Shown: positions 9,193 through 17,159 of the stretch, piece by piece
Position numbering within the stretch: position 1 is the stretch's first letter
Layout: each line of letters opens with the position of its first letter
From: Bacteroidota bacterium
Lineage (GTDB): Bacteria > Bacteroidota > Bacteroidia > NS11-12g > UBA955
NCBI GenBank assembly: GCA_024103355.1
Contig: JAGFIU010000016.1
Location: forward strand, 1-64,000
Direction of reading: 5' to 3'
DNA length: 64,000 nt
Notes under the pieces: model-generated
Told to the model about the DNA's origin: nothing
Databases searched by the model: none
The model's input: only the letters and a program-made list of their open reading frames with translations
Made by a program: the position numbers and the translations under genes

Positions 9193-9693
9193 ATGAAATA
9201 TACATACACCACTCTGGTAGCACTCTTGGCAATAGTAACACTTGCTTTTACTCAAAAAAAATATTCCGATCTCCCTTCTATTCAATTAAAAGATATGGAT
9301 GGTAAGATGGTGAATATTAGTGATTATGGTGCAAATGGTAAAATCACCGTAATTTCATTTTGGGCAACCTGGTGTGGACCTTGTATCAAAGAACTTGACA
9401 ATATCAACGAACACTACGATGAATGGGTTGATAAATACGGAATTGAGTATATTGCAGTGACTGTAGATGATTCAAGAAACATACCTAAAGTAAAGCCATT
9501 GGTTAACGGAAAGGGATGGCCTTACACAATATTGTTGGATGAAAACAAAGATTTGGCGCGTGCTCTGAACGTTTCCAACCCTCCGATGACTTTTCTTGTT
9601 GACCAAAATGGCAAAATTGTATATCAACATGTAGGATATACTGAGGGAGCGGAGTTTCAATTAGAGGATGAAATTAAAAAGTTAGTGAAATAA
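9193..9693 (+). CDS. TlpA/ResA-like secreted thioredoxin
   Basis: The 166-aa protein has an N-terminal signal peptide (about residues 1-20) and a thioredoxin fold with the redox pair in W-A-T-W-C61-G-P-C64. The cis-Pro region N-P-P-M-T-F-L-V-D and the AhpC/TSA-like start (dLPSIQLKDMDG) are characteristic of TlpA-family thiol reductases. It likely reduces disulfides of exported proteins, for example in cytochrome c maturation. The -7-like TATTTTTG at about 9149 may drive it. It ends in a clear terminator. Confidence 0.9.
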   Translation: MKYTYTTLVALLAIVTLAFTQKKYSDLPSIQLKDMDGKMVNISDYGANGKITVISFWATWCGPCIKELDNINEHYDEWVDKYGIEYIAVTVDDSRNIPKVKPLVNGKGWPYTILLDENKDLARALNVSNPPMTFLVDQNGKIVYQHVGYTEGAEFQLEDEIKKLVK

Positions 9694-9714
9694 ACTTTGT
9701 TAAACAAAGACTTT

Positions 9715-9745
9715 AGCCACATTGATTATTCGATGTGGCTTTTTT
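9715..9745 (+). terminator. Intrinsic terminator after the thioredoxin gene
   Basis: AGCCACAT (9715-9722) pairs with ATGTGGCT (9733-9740), extended by two inner pairs, and is followed by TTTTT. Confidence 0.8.
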
Positions 9746-9782
9746 GCGTATTGATTATATAATGTGATAGAGGTAATTAGCA

Positions 9783-9816
9783 TTTGCAAAATGATTTAAC
9801 GATTACGTTACTTTTG
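9783..9816 (+). promoter_or_regulatory. Bacteroidota-type promoter of the DHS-like gene
   Basis: TTTG at 9783-9786 and TACTTTTG at 9809-9816 match the -33/-7 consensus, with a 22-base spacer. The ATG follows 21 bases after the -7 box. Confidence 0.65.
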
Positions 9817-9837
9817 CCGAGCTAAAATTAAAATCAA

Positions 9838-10815
9838 ATGACAAACAAAGGACCGGTTTCAAATTTTATAAACCACCATTACAGACACTTTAATGCAGCC
9901 GCTTTGATGGATGCGGCAAAAGGCTATGAGGCACACCTGTTGGAAGGTGGCAAAATGTTGATTTCAATGGGTGGCGCAATGAGTACTGCCGAATTAGGAA
10001 TTTCTCTTGCAGAAATGATTAGACAAGACAAAGTACACATGATTTCATGTACAGGAGCAAACCTGGAAGAAGATGTGATGAACCTTGTGGCACATAGCCA
10101 TTATAAAAGAGTTCCTAACTACAGGGATTTAACTCCCGAGCAAGAAAGAGAGTTGTTGGATAATCACTACAATAGGGTTACAGACACTTGTATTCCCGAA
10201 GAAGAAGCTTTCAGAAGACTTCAAGCTCATTTGGAAAAAGTATGGAAAGATGCAGAAGCAAAAGGGGAAAGATATTTTCCTCATGAATTTTTATATAAAA
10301 TTGTATTAAGTGGTGATTTGAAGCAGTATTATGAAATTGACCCTAAAAACAGTTGGATTATTGCAGCCGCAGAAAAAAATCTGCCCATTGTTGTTCCCGG
10401 CTGGGAAGACAGCACTTGTGGTAATATTTTTACAAGTTATGTAATCAAAGGACAACTAAAAGCAAGTACTGTAAAAAGCGGAATTGAATACATGGTTTGG
10501 TTGACCGAACTTTACAGAGAATTGAGCAAAGGCAAAGGCCTTGGATTCTTCCAAATTGGAGGAGGAATTTCAGGTGATTTTCCTATTTGTGTTGTTCCAA
10601 TGATGTACCAAGATTTAGAATGGGAAGATGTTCCTTTTTGGGCATATTTCTGCCAAATTTCTGACTCAACTACTTCCTATGGCTCATATTCAGGAGCAGT
10701 TCCAAATGAAAAAATTACATGGGGTAAATTGGATGTTGATACTCCTAAGTTCATTGTAGAATCAGATGCAACCATTGTAGCACCTTTGATATTTGCATGG
10801 ATTTTGGGTTGGTAA
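9838..10815 (+). CDS. Deoxyhypusine-synthase-family protein
   Basis: The 325-aa protein belongs to the deoxyhypusine synthase (DHS) family, which transfers the aminobutyl group of spermidine, with NAD, to a lysine of eIF5A in eukaryotes and archaea. Bacteria have no eIF5A; some bacterial relatives are homospermidine synthases. The nucleotide-binding segments M-G-G-A-M-S-T-A-E-L-G and S-C-T-G-A-N-L-E-E-D are visible. The motif before the active site, S-G-A-V-P-N-E-K-I-T-W-G-K297, keeps the catalytic lysine. The gene has its own canonical promoter and lies 42 bases before a bacilliredoxin gene that also has its own promoter. No polyamine genes are adjacent. The substrate is unknown. Confidence 0.9.
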   Translation: MTNKGPVSNFINHHYRHFNAAALMDAAKGYEAHLLEGGKMLISMGGAMSTAELGISLAEMIRQDKVHMISCTGANLEEDVMNLVAHSHYKRVPNYRDLTPEQERELLDNHYNRVTDTCIPEEEAFRRLQAHLEKVWKDAEAKGERYFPHEFLYKIVLSGDLKQYYEIDPKNSWIIAAAEKNLPIVVPGWEDSTCGNIFTSYVIKGQLKASTVKSGIEYMVWLTELYRELSKGKGLGFFQIGGGISGDFPICVVPMMYQDLEWEDVPFWAYFCQISDSTTSYGSYSGAVPNEKITWGKLDVDTPKFIVESDATIVAPLIFAWILGW

Positions 10816-10834
10816 AGAATAATACTTAATTTTG
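10803..10834 (+). promoter_or_regulatory. Canonical promoter of the bacilliredoxin gene
   Basis: TTTG (10803-10806), a 20-base spacer and TAATTTTG (10827-10834) match the consensus exactly. The -33 box overlaps the end of the upstream coding sequence. Confidence 0.7.
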
Positions 10835-10857
10835 CAACTCGTTTAAATTAATCAAAT

Positions 10858-11280
10858 ATGGCATATCCCGAAATGATGGTAGCACCAATGCGTGCAGAAT
10901 TAACCAACGCTGATTTCATTGAATTAAAAACAGCTGAAGAGGTTGAAAATACATTTAATTCTTTTCCTGAAGAACAAACAACATTGGTTGTGATAAACTC
11001 TGTGTGCGGTTGCGCTGCAGGAGCAATGAGGCCGGGTGTTTTACACTCTTTGCATGGAACAAAAAAACCTCAAAAACTATATACAGTTTTTGCCGGTATG
11101 GAAGTTGAAGCTGTGGCTAAAGCAAGAGAATACATGATTCCTTTTCCTCCCTCTTCTCCCTCAATAGCACTTTTTAAAGGAAAAAAATTAGTGCATTTTG
11201 TTGAAAGATACCAGATCGAAGGCAAACCGGCAGAAGCACTCGCAGCTAACTTACAAGCTGCTTATGATGAGTTTTGCTAA
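10858..11280 (+). CDS. BrxA/BrxB-family bacilliredoxin
   Basis: The 140-aa protein matches the YphP/YqiW (BrxA/BrxB) family. These thioredoxin-fold proteins remove bacillithiol from oxidised proteins in Firmicutes and are also common in Bacteroidota. The redox motif is C50-G-C52-A-A-G after N-S-V, and the conserved M-R-P-G and P-P-S-S-P-S segments are present. The presence of bacillithiol in this organism is not shown by this window. It is monocistronic, with a canonical promoter and a terminator. Confidence 0.92.
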   Translation: MAYPEMMVAPMRAELTNADFIELKTAEEVENTFNSFPEEQTTLVVINSVCGCAAGAMRPGVLHSLHGTKKPQKLYTVFAGMEVEAVAKAREYMIPFPPSSPSIALFKGKKLVHFVERYQIEGKPAEALAANLQAAYDEFC

Positions 11281-11305
11281 TTATAGCTTAATAATAAGAT
11301 TTTGG

Positions 11306-11335
11306 AAAAAAGGGATGCGACAGCGTTCCTTTTTT
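11306..11335 (+). terminator. Intrinsic terminator after the bacilliredoxin gene
   Basis: A 13-bp stem (11306-11318 with 11323-11335, including two G-U pairs) closes a GACA tetraloop and ends in a T-run. The A-run on the other side would let it work from both directions, but menB ends about 80 bases away. Confidence 0.75.
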
Positions 11336-11414
11336 GTTTTATACAAATTCTATACGGCTTTGGATATTCCCATAGCTGTATCATAACTACATGAAATCAG
11401 TAGATTTATTGGAC

Positions 11415-12257
11415 TTAAGGGAATTTTGGAAATTTTTTGAAATCTCTTTTTCTTTTTTCCAAAAAAGCATCTCTTCCTTCTTTAGCCTCTTCTGTTCCAT
11501 AGATAAGTCTTGTAGCTTCACCGGCATAAACTTGCTGCCCTATTAACCCATCATCTATTAAGTTAAAAGCAAACTTTGCCATTTTAACCGCAGTAGGACT
11601 TTTAGTCAAAATCTCCTGTGCCCATTCGTAAGCAGTTTGTTCGAGTTCACTGTGTGGTACAACCAAATTTACCATTCCCATTTCATAAGCTTCTTGGGCG
11701 GAGTAAGATTTGCCTAAAAAGAAAATTTCCCTTGCTCTTTTTTGCCCGACCATTCTAGCTAAATAGGCGGAGCCAAACCCCCCGTCAATGCTTGCAACAT
11801 CTAAATCAGTTTGCTTAAAAATTGCATGTTCCTTGCTTGCAATTGTTAAATCACAAACCACGTGCAGACTATGACCACCACCCACTGCCCAACCCGGTAC
11901 AACTGCTATGACTACTTTGTTCATAAAGCGAATGCGCCTTTGTACGTCAAGGATGTTGAATTTATTTATACCATCATTGCCTTTATAACCGGTATTTGAG
12001 CGAACTCTTTGGTCTCCACCAGAACAAAATGCCCAACCCCCGTCTTTTGGAGAAGGCCCTTCACCCGTTATTAACACAACACCAATTTCTTGTGATTCGT
12101 GTGATATGATTAAGGCTTCGAGTAATTCATCAACGGTTTGTGGACGAAATGCATTTCTGACTTCCGGACGGTTTATGGCAATTCGTGCTACACCATTACA
12201 ACTTTTAAAGGTAATGTCCTCATACTCTTTAATGACCTTCCAATTGATTTTGTTCAT
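11415..12257 (-). CDS. menB: 1,4-dihydroxy-2-naphthoyl-CoA synthase
   Basis: MenB closes the second ring in menaquinone synthesis, converting o-succinylbenzoyl-CoA to dihydroxynaphthoyl-CoA in the cytoplasm. The 280-aa crotonase-fold protein shows the family signatures S-P-K-D-G-G-W-A-F-C-S-G-G-D-Q and the oxyanion segment W-A-V-G-G-G-H-S. At K-Q-T-D151 it has an aspartate where the E. coli enzyme has Gly156; by comparison with the mycobacterial enzyme this is a type II, bicarbonate-independent MenB. The -7-like element TATTTTTG lies at 12275-12282. It shows that the organism uses menaquinone; other men genes are outside the window. Confidence 0.96.
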   Translation of the reverse strand: MNKINWKVIKEYEDITFKSCNGVARIAINRPEVRNAFRPQTVDELLEALIISHESQEIGVVLITGEGPSPKDGGWAFCSGGDQRVRSNTGYKGNDGINKFNILDVQRRIRFMNKVVIAVVPGWAVGGGHSLHVVCDLTIASKEHAIFKQTDLDVASIDGGFGSAYLARMVGQKRAREIFFLGKSYSAQEAYEMGMVNLVVPHSELEQTAYEWAQEILTKSPTAVKMAKFAFNLIDDGLIGQQVYAGEATRLIYGTEEAKEGRDAFLEKRKRDFKKFPKFP

Positions 12258-12364
12258 TTTGAAATTTGATTGTGCAAAAATAGAGTATATATTGAAAGAA
12301 GACTTTCTTCGGTTTTTAATACTCTGTAATAAATGTAATGAGGTCTGATTTTATACAGTGAATA

Positions 12365-12997
12365 TTAGTCTTTAAGTTCAAAACCAAATTCATCTTTGAT
12401 TTGACTTTTTGTTTTCTTAATGACTTTAACCTGCATAGCAATATCGGTATTAGGCCTATCGTTAGCATTTCTTGGCTGTGAGACAATTTGGTCTGCAGCT
12501 TCAATACCTTTAATTACCTCACCAAAAACTGTGTATTTTCCATCCAAACCGGCAGTTCCCTGTGTACTTACTGAAATATAAAACTGAGAGCCGCTGGATT
12601 CTTTATTGGGGTTTACCTGGTCGGGGAGTCTGGCTGCCGCAACACAACCTCTTTTATGCTTAATTTCAGATATAATTTCAGCAGGAATATTATATCCGGG
12701 TCCTCCGGTTCCGTCTCCTTTTGGATCTCCACCTTGAATCATGAAATTAGGAATAACTCTGTGAAACAGCAAGCCATTATAAAATCCTTGTTTTGCCAGC
12801 TTTAGATAATTTTCTTTGTGTAGTGGTGTTTCATCATATAGCCAAATATACATTTTGCCATACTTGGTACTCATTTCGATTAATTCATATTCCTTTGAGG
12901 GTTCAGAATTTTCTTTTTTGTCAGTTTCTCCTTTCTTACAAGCAATGAAGGAAAGCATCAATACCGTGCAAAAGGTTAGTGTGATTCTGTTTATCAT
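12365..12997 (-). CDS. Cyclophilin-type peptidyl-prolyl isomerase, lipoprotein
   Basis: The 210-aa protein starts with a lipoprotein signal (L-S-F-I-A-C20), so it is predicted to sit in the envelope. The cyclophilin domain contains the catalytic arginine stretch F-H-R-V-I-P-N-F-M-I-Q-G-G-D-P, then G-S-Q-F-Y-I-S and a late K-Y-T-V-F-G-E-V. It would speed proline isomerisation during folding of exported proteins. Read on the minus strand its -7-like element is TACATTTG (about 13025), facing the rpsF promoter in a shared intergenic region. Confidence 0.93.
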   Translation of the reverse strand: MINRITLTFCTVLMLSFIACKKGETDKKENSEPSKEYELIEMSTKYGKMYIWLYDETPLHKENYLKLAKQGFYNGLLFHRVIPNFMIQGGDPKGDGTGGPGYNIPAEIISEIKHKRGCVAAARLPDQVNPNKESSGSQFYISVSTQGTAGLDGKYTVFGEVIKGIEAADQIVSQPRNANDRPNTDIAMQVKVIKKTKSQIKDEFGFELKD

Positions 12998-13045
12998 AAG
13001 TTGAGTAAATTAGTTTGTCGGGCTCAAATGTAAATGAAAAAACCA

Positions 13046-13077
13046 TTTGCATAAACGAATGTAAAGTTCTACTTTTG
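13046..13077 (+). promoter_or_regulatory. Canonical promoter of the rpsF operon
   Basis: TTTG (13046-13049), 20-base spacer, TACTTTTG (13070-13077): a full match to the Bacteroidota consensus. The rpsF ATG follows 28 bases later. Confidence 0.75.
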
Positions 13078-13105
13078 CGCCTCGTTTAAAAAAAATAGAT
13101 TCATT

Positions 13106-13522
13106 ATGAGCTTAAAAAATTATGAATCTGTGATCATTTTAACACCAGTACTCTCAGAACAACAGATGCAAGATGCTGTTAAAGGTTACAGAGAGTTGAT
13201 CACAGAGCAAGGTGGAAAAGTAATCCACGAAAACAATTGGGGGCTTGCAAAGCTCGCTTACCCAATCAACAAAAAAGTAACGGGTTTTTATCACATTTTT
13301 GAATTTCAGGCAGAACCTGAATTTATTGCTACACTTGAGCTTAGCTACAGAAGGGACGAACGTGTGATGCGTTTCCTTACAACTGCTCTTGACAAACATG
13401 CTGTTATCTATAATGAGCGCAAGAGAAAAGGTGAAATTGGCAATACCAAAGCTGCTGAAGCTGCCAGAGCCAAGAAGAAAGAAGAAATTGAATTAATTGA
13501 AACAGAAGATTTGGAGGACTAA
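13106..13522 (+). CDS. rpsF: 30S ribosomal protein S6
   Basis: The 138-aa protein has the S6 fold start (Y-E-S-V-I-I-L-T-P) and the conserved core L-A-Y-P-I. It binds 16S rRNA with S18 in the platform of the small subunit. An acidic C-terminal tail (after about residue 115, rich in K/A/E) is longer than in E. coli before modification. It is the first gene of rpsF-rpsR-rplI, 2 bases before rpsR. Confidence 0.97.
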   Translation: MSLKNYESVIILTPVLSEQQMQDAVKGYRELITEQGGKVIHENNWGLAKLAYPINKKVTGFYHIFEFQAEPEFIATLELSYRRDERVMRFLTTALDKHAVIYNERKRKGEIGNTKAAEAARAKKKEEIELIETEDLED

Positions 13523-13524
13523 AA

Positions 13525-13794
13525 ATGGCACAGACAAAAGAAACAAATTTCGTATTTGCTCCACAAACAAGAAGTCTCAATAGAAAAAAATATTGCAGAT
13601 TCAAGAAGTCAGGCATAAAATACATTGACTACAAGGATGTTAACTTCCTTTCTAAGTTTGTAAATGAGCAAGGCAAAATTCTTCCAAGAAGGATTACCGG
13701 AAACTCTCAGAAGTATCAAAAGAAAGTTGCAGAGGCAATCAAAAGAGCAAGATTTATTGCTATTATGCCTTTTGTAACAGATGGTTATAAATAA
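13525..13794 (+). CDS. rpsR: 30S ribosomal protein S18
   Basis: The 89-aa basic protein contains the S18 core R-K-K-Y-C-R-F and the segment [10 protein letters not shown], then R-R-I-T-G-N-S. It forms a heterodimer with S6 on 16S rRNA. It is tightly packed between rpsF and rplI. Position and sequence make the assignment certain. Confidence 0.97.
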   Translation: MAQTKETNFVFAPQTRSLNRKKYCRFKKSGIKYIDYKDVNFLSKFVNEQGKILPRRITGNSQKYQKKVAEAIKRARFIAIMPFVTDGYK

Positions 13795-13814
13795 TTTAAC
13801 AGGAGGAAAACAAG

Positions 13815-14264
13815 ATGAAAATTATATTAAATCAGGACGTTAAACACCTTGGACACAAAGATGATGTGGTAACTGTTAAAGACGGTTATGGAAGAAACTA
13901 TTTAATACCTCAAGGAATGGCTAAACTTGCTACACCTTCCGCAGTAAAAGTTTTGGAAGAAGAAGTCAAACAAAGAGCATTCAAACAAGAGAAATTGAAA
14001 AAAGATGCTGAGTCATTATCTGAGAAGTTAGCAAATCAATCAGTTACTATTAAAACCAAGACCGGTACCACCGGAAAAATATTTGGAGCAGTTACTACCC
14101 TTCAGGTAGCCAATGCATTGAAAGACAAAGGTTTTGATGTGGACAGAAGAAAAATTGTTTTTAATGATGAGATTAAGGTTGTTGGTAATTACAAAGCCAC
14201 CATCAATCTTTACAAAGGAATTTCTGCCGAAATAGATATCAATATCGAAAGCGAAGGAAAATAA
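13815..14264 (+). CDS. rplI: 50S ribosomal protein L9
   Basis: The 149-aa protein has the N-terminal 23S-binding domain (V-K-D-G-Y-G-R-N-Y-L-I-P-Q-G-M-A), a long lysine-rich connecting helix (about residues 45-75) and the C-terminal domain. An unusually clear ribosome-binding site, AGGAGG at 13801-13806, precedes the ATG; such sites are rare in this lineage. It is the last gene of the operon. Confidence 0.97.
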   Translation: MKIILNQDVKHLGHKDDVVTVKDGYGRNYLIPQGMAKLATPSAVKVLEEEVKQRAFKQEKLKKDAESLSEKLANQSVTIKTKTGTTGKIFGAVTTLQVANALKDKGFDVDRRKIVFNDEIKVVGNYKATINLYKGISAEIDINIESEGK

Positions 14265-14286
14265 ACCTATTCAATAAAATTGTTGG

Positions 14287-14316
14287 AAAAGCTGTTCAAT
14301 ATTGGGCAGCTTTTCT
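14287..14316. terminator. Terminator between converging rplI and the GIN-domain gene
   Basis: AAAAGCTG (14287-14294) pairs with CAGCTTTT (14307-14314), giving A/T-flanked stems usable in both directions. Confidence 0.7.
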
Positions 14317-15065
14317 TATTTAAACTCCCCTGAACCAAATTTTTCTAATTCTACCTTGCAACATCGCCATCTGCTTGTGTCGGTTGGTATTTCGTCAATA
14401 TAAACATCACCTTTCCCATAGAGTTTAACCTCCATAATATCTTGTGATTTTATATGTGATGAGCGAATACTGTAATGAAATAAATAGAGGTCATCTAATT
14501 CCAAATTACGAATATCAATGAATGATGCATCGTCTATTGTGGTAGCCATATAACCGGCTTGCCCCTTGATTATAAAGCCTCCGGAATTAAACCCGTTACA
14601 TTCTATCCCATTTACATCCTGAATAGTGAGTGTAACATCTTCAACGCTCAAATTATTGATTATAAGTTTGTGAAGTCTCAGAGTGTCGGTATTAAACACT
14701 TTGGCTGCTCCAATAACAGAAATATATTCTAATGAATGGTTGTAGAACAATCTTATTTTTGGTTGTAAATCATAACTTCTAACCCAATTACACTTATTCT
14801 CATCTTTTAAAATCAATTCTCCTTCTACAATATCTCTACTGATTCCATTCAATAAGTTTTTGTTATAGGTTATTTCAATTGCTGTTTTGTTTGGACTATA
14901 AACGAGTTCTAAACTGATTTTCCCGTTTACACTGAGCTTACTAAATGTCCCGATATCAAAGGTTTCTGTTGCGATTCCCCCTGCTGACCGAAAACAATCA
15001 AATTCATGTCCTTTTTTGCAAGTAGTAAAAAGCAAACATATACCGATTAATGTCCAATACCTCAT
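14316..15065 (-). CDS. GIN-domain (DUF2807-like) lipoprotein
   Basis: The 249-aa protein has a lipoprotein signal (L-F-T-T-C16) and then a repetitive beta-strand body similar to the putative auto-transporter adhesin 'head GIN' domain: F-S-K-L-S-V-N-G-K-I-S-L-E-L near the start, then repeats of short strands ending in a G-K-G-D-V-Y motif. The role is unknown; members are envelope-exposed. Its ATG overlaps the stop of the upstream PagL-like gene by 4 bases, so the two are probably one transcript. Confidence 0.75.
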   Translation of the reverse strand: MRYWTLIGICLLFTTCKKGHEFDCFRSAGGIATETFDIGTFSKLSVNGKISLELVYSPNKTAIEITYNKNLLNGISRDIVEGELILKDENKCNWVRSYDLQPKIRLFYNHSLEYISVIGAAKVFNTDTLRLHKLIINNLSVEDVTLTIQDVNGIECNGFNSGGFIIKGQAGYMATTIDDASFIDIRNLELDDLYLFHYSIRSSHIKSQDIMEVKLYGKGDVYIDEIPTDTSRWRCCKVELEKFGSGEFK

Positions 15066-16162
15066 TTATTCTTTCTTTTCAAATAATTGCTGTCAAACCT
15101 ATAGCCAATGCACCAATCAACAAAATCAGCATTTGCTGCATGCGATTTAAGTCTCGTACCGACAAAGAATTTTTTGTAATTATAATTTAGTCCAATGGAA
15201 ATATAATAGTCTAATTTTCCAACATGTTCAGGTTTGTAGAGATAATAACCCAAATCGAGGTAGAAAGTTATTTTACCAAAATAGTATTCATAACCTGCTT
15301 TAATTGCTGTTTCAAAAGCATCCTTAAACTTGAAATTATCTTTTGAGTCAGGATTGAAAACGATATAAGGATCAAGTTTGTCATAATAAAAATCAAGACC
15401 AACTCTTGCACTGCGTATAGGAGTTATTCCAATTCCTTGAGTTAAAGCAAGTGTATAGACGGGACGTCTTGTAGGGTCAGATATCGTAGCAGTTTTAGAA
15501 GCAAAACCAACCCTTGTCTCAAGATAGGATTGAGTGTAAATTTTACTTGTATCAGTTTTGAAGCGATATTGCTTAGAATTACTGCTGCCAAAATTTAGAC
15601 CGATATTGATTTGAGGTGTGTTGATTCCCAAATTAGGGCGGTTAAAATTGGCATTTGAAAAATGTGTCATTCCTATTCCGTAAAAAAGACCTGTATTTTG
15701 GGATAAAGGTCTTTTGTTAATTAGTACAATCTGCATGGAACCGTTGAGTCTGCTGCTCATTGCGCGATTTTTGGGATTGATAAGCGGATTAAAAATTTGT
15801 GTACAATAACCCAATCCTGCGCCTAATCTAAATTGACTTGAAGAGTGTTTATGCTTTTTAATCAGAATTTGAACATAGGGAATGATAGCAATAGTACTTC
15901 CATTAATCTCATGCTTATTCAGATAATTATAATACAAAGAAAACCCCCAATCTATTTGTTTGTATAAACTGTCGGCATATTGATTTCCAAGACCTGAAAA
16001 TTGCCATGCAAACTCGCCTCCTATCGAATGAGCAGCCATGTGAGGCATTGAGACAGAATGTGGCATTAGATATCCTGGTAGAAGTGCAAAATGAAAGGAC
16101 TCTTGCGCAACCGAAGATGATATTCCTAAAAACGATAAAATGGAAATAAAAGCAGCACGCAT
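15062..16162 (-). CDS. PagL-like acyloxyacyl hydrolase (lipid A deacylase)
   Basis: The 366-aa protein has a signal peptide (about residues 1-19, ending S-V-A-Q) and an outer-membrane beta-barrel pattern. The segment G-M-T-H-F-S-N-A-N contains the His-Ser-Asn arrangement of the PagL catalytic site (H-x-S-N). PagL removes the 3-O acyl chain of lipid A in the outer membrane. The C-terminal half adds more strands than the ~170-aa Pseudomonas enzyme, as in the Bacteroidota 'acyloxyacyl hydrolase' family. It is probably cotranscribed with the GIN-domain lipoprotein. Confidence 0.8.
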   Translation of the reverse strand: MRAAFISILSFLGISSSVAQESFHFALLPGYLMPHSVSMPHMAAHSIGGEFAWQFSGLGNQYADSLYKQIDWGFSLYYNYLNKHEINGSTIAIIPYVQILIKKHKHSSSQFRLGAGLGYCTQIFNPLINPKNRAMSSRLNGSMQIVLINKRPLSQNTGLFYGIGMTHFSNANFNRPNLGINTPQINIGLNFGSSNSKQYRFKTDTSKIYTQSYLETRVGFASKTATISDPTRRPVYTLALTQGIGITPIRSARVGLDFYYDKLDPYIVFNPDSKDNFKFKDAFETAIKAGYEYYFGKITFYLDLGYYLYKPEHVGKLDYYISIGLNYNYKKFFVGTRLKSHAANADFVDWCIGYRFDSNYLKRKNK

Positions 16163-16200
16163 GCAAGGCTCAAAAATATGATATTAGCATCAATGGCAAT

Positions 16201-16237
16201 AAACAAAAAAGTCCTGCATTGCAGGACTTTTTTGTTT
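16201..16237. terminator. Strong bidirectional terminator
   Basis: Two exact 18-base arms (16201-16218 and 16220-16237; core GTCCTGCA/TGCAGGAC) flanked by A and T runs. It lies after the T9SS cargo gene stop-side, between two minus-strand genes. Confidence 0.85.
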
Positions 16238-16255
16238 AGATATTGAGATTAAATA

Positions 16256-17044
16256 TTACTTTGTAATACTCACCTTAGTGGTTTCTTTGATTAGTCCATT
16301 ATTGAACTCAACAAAGTAGATACCATTGTTAAGAGCAGACAAATCAATGGATTGATTTTGAGATAACTCAGTAGAATAAACGAGTTGTCCTTTTATGTCA
16401 AAAACTTTAATTTGATTTTCACTGCTATTTGGGTTCAATAACAAAGAATTAATGTGGAAGATTCCGCTATTGGAAGGGTTAGGATAAACAGTAAAGTTGG
16501 TTTCAGCATCTACATTATGCACACCAACTCCCCATCCTTGCCAAACATACCAATTTAGGTTCTCTGACAGTGCATTATTAGCATTGGTTGAGTTGTCTTC
16601 TGCAGCAATTGAATCTGCACCTCGATTCATTAGTAATGAAACTACGGTAACATTAACCTCCATTGATGAATTTGAAGGAAATAGATTAATATTATAAGAA
16701 CCACCAATAATCAATGTGTCATTTGGAGCCAATTCTTTTGATAATACTGTGACAGAATAAGTATTTTGAGTTGGACCGGGGATTAAAATTGCTTGTGATT
16801 GCGAAATCGGAACCACGATTCTATAGAATACAGAATCCCCTACTCTTGCAGTGTCAGCTCCTTTATTCTTAAGAACGAATGAAAGTTTGAATTGACTGCC
16901 TTGTTGGAAATCGGTTTGACGGATTTCTGAAGGTGGAACTAGAATTTCATCCACTGACCAATCTATATGCCTTTGAGCAGATGCATTGGTTGAAAAAAAG
17001 ATGGCAGCAGCCATACTTAAAATGGGTAAAAGATTAATTTTCAT
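16256..17044 (-). CDS. Secreted protein with type IX (type A) sorting domain
   Basis: The 262-aa protein begins with a signal peptide (N-A-S-A-Q at about residue 24). Residues ~35-170 look like an Ig-like/CARDB beta-sandwich (L-S-F-V-L-K-N-K-G-A-D-T-A-R-V). The last ~75 residues form a T9SS type A C-terminal signal: F-T-V-Y-P-N-P-S, then I-K-V-F-D-I-K-G-Q-L-V, then L-N-N-G-I-Y-F-V-E. It should be exported by the T9SS encoded partly in this window and anchored at the surface. The start at 17044 is chosen because the signal peptide begins there, not at the longer frame's 17101. Confidence 0.88.
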   Translation of the reverse strand: MKINLLPILSMAAAIFFSTNASAQRHIDWSVDEILVPPSEIRQTDFQQGSQFKLSFVLKNKGADTARVGDSVFYRIVVPISQSQAILIPGPTQNTYSVTVLSKELAPNDTLIIGGSYNINLFPSNSSMEVNVTVVSLLMNRGADSIAAEDNSTNANNALSENLNWYVWQGWGVGVHNVDAETNFTVYPNPSNSGIFHINSLLLNPNSSENQIKVFDIKGQLVYSTELSQNQSIDLSALNNGIYFVEFNNGLIKETTKVSITK

Positions 17045-17159
17045 TTTGGTAATAATTTTGAGTGTGTCAAAGGTAAGAAAATCATATTTAACTGCAAGCA
17101 AGAAAAAAATCTTTATACGAGAAGCTTGAGATAATTGACAATCAGCGTATTAATAAACA

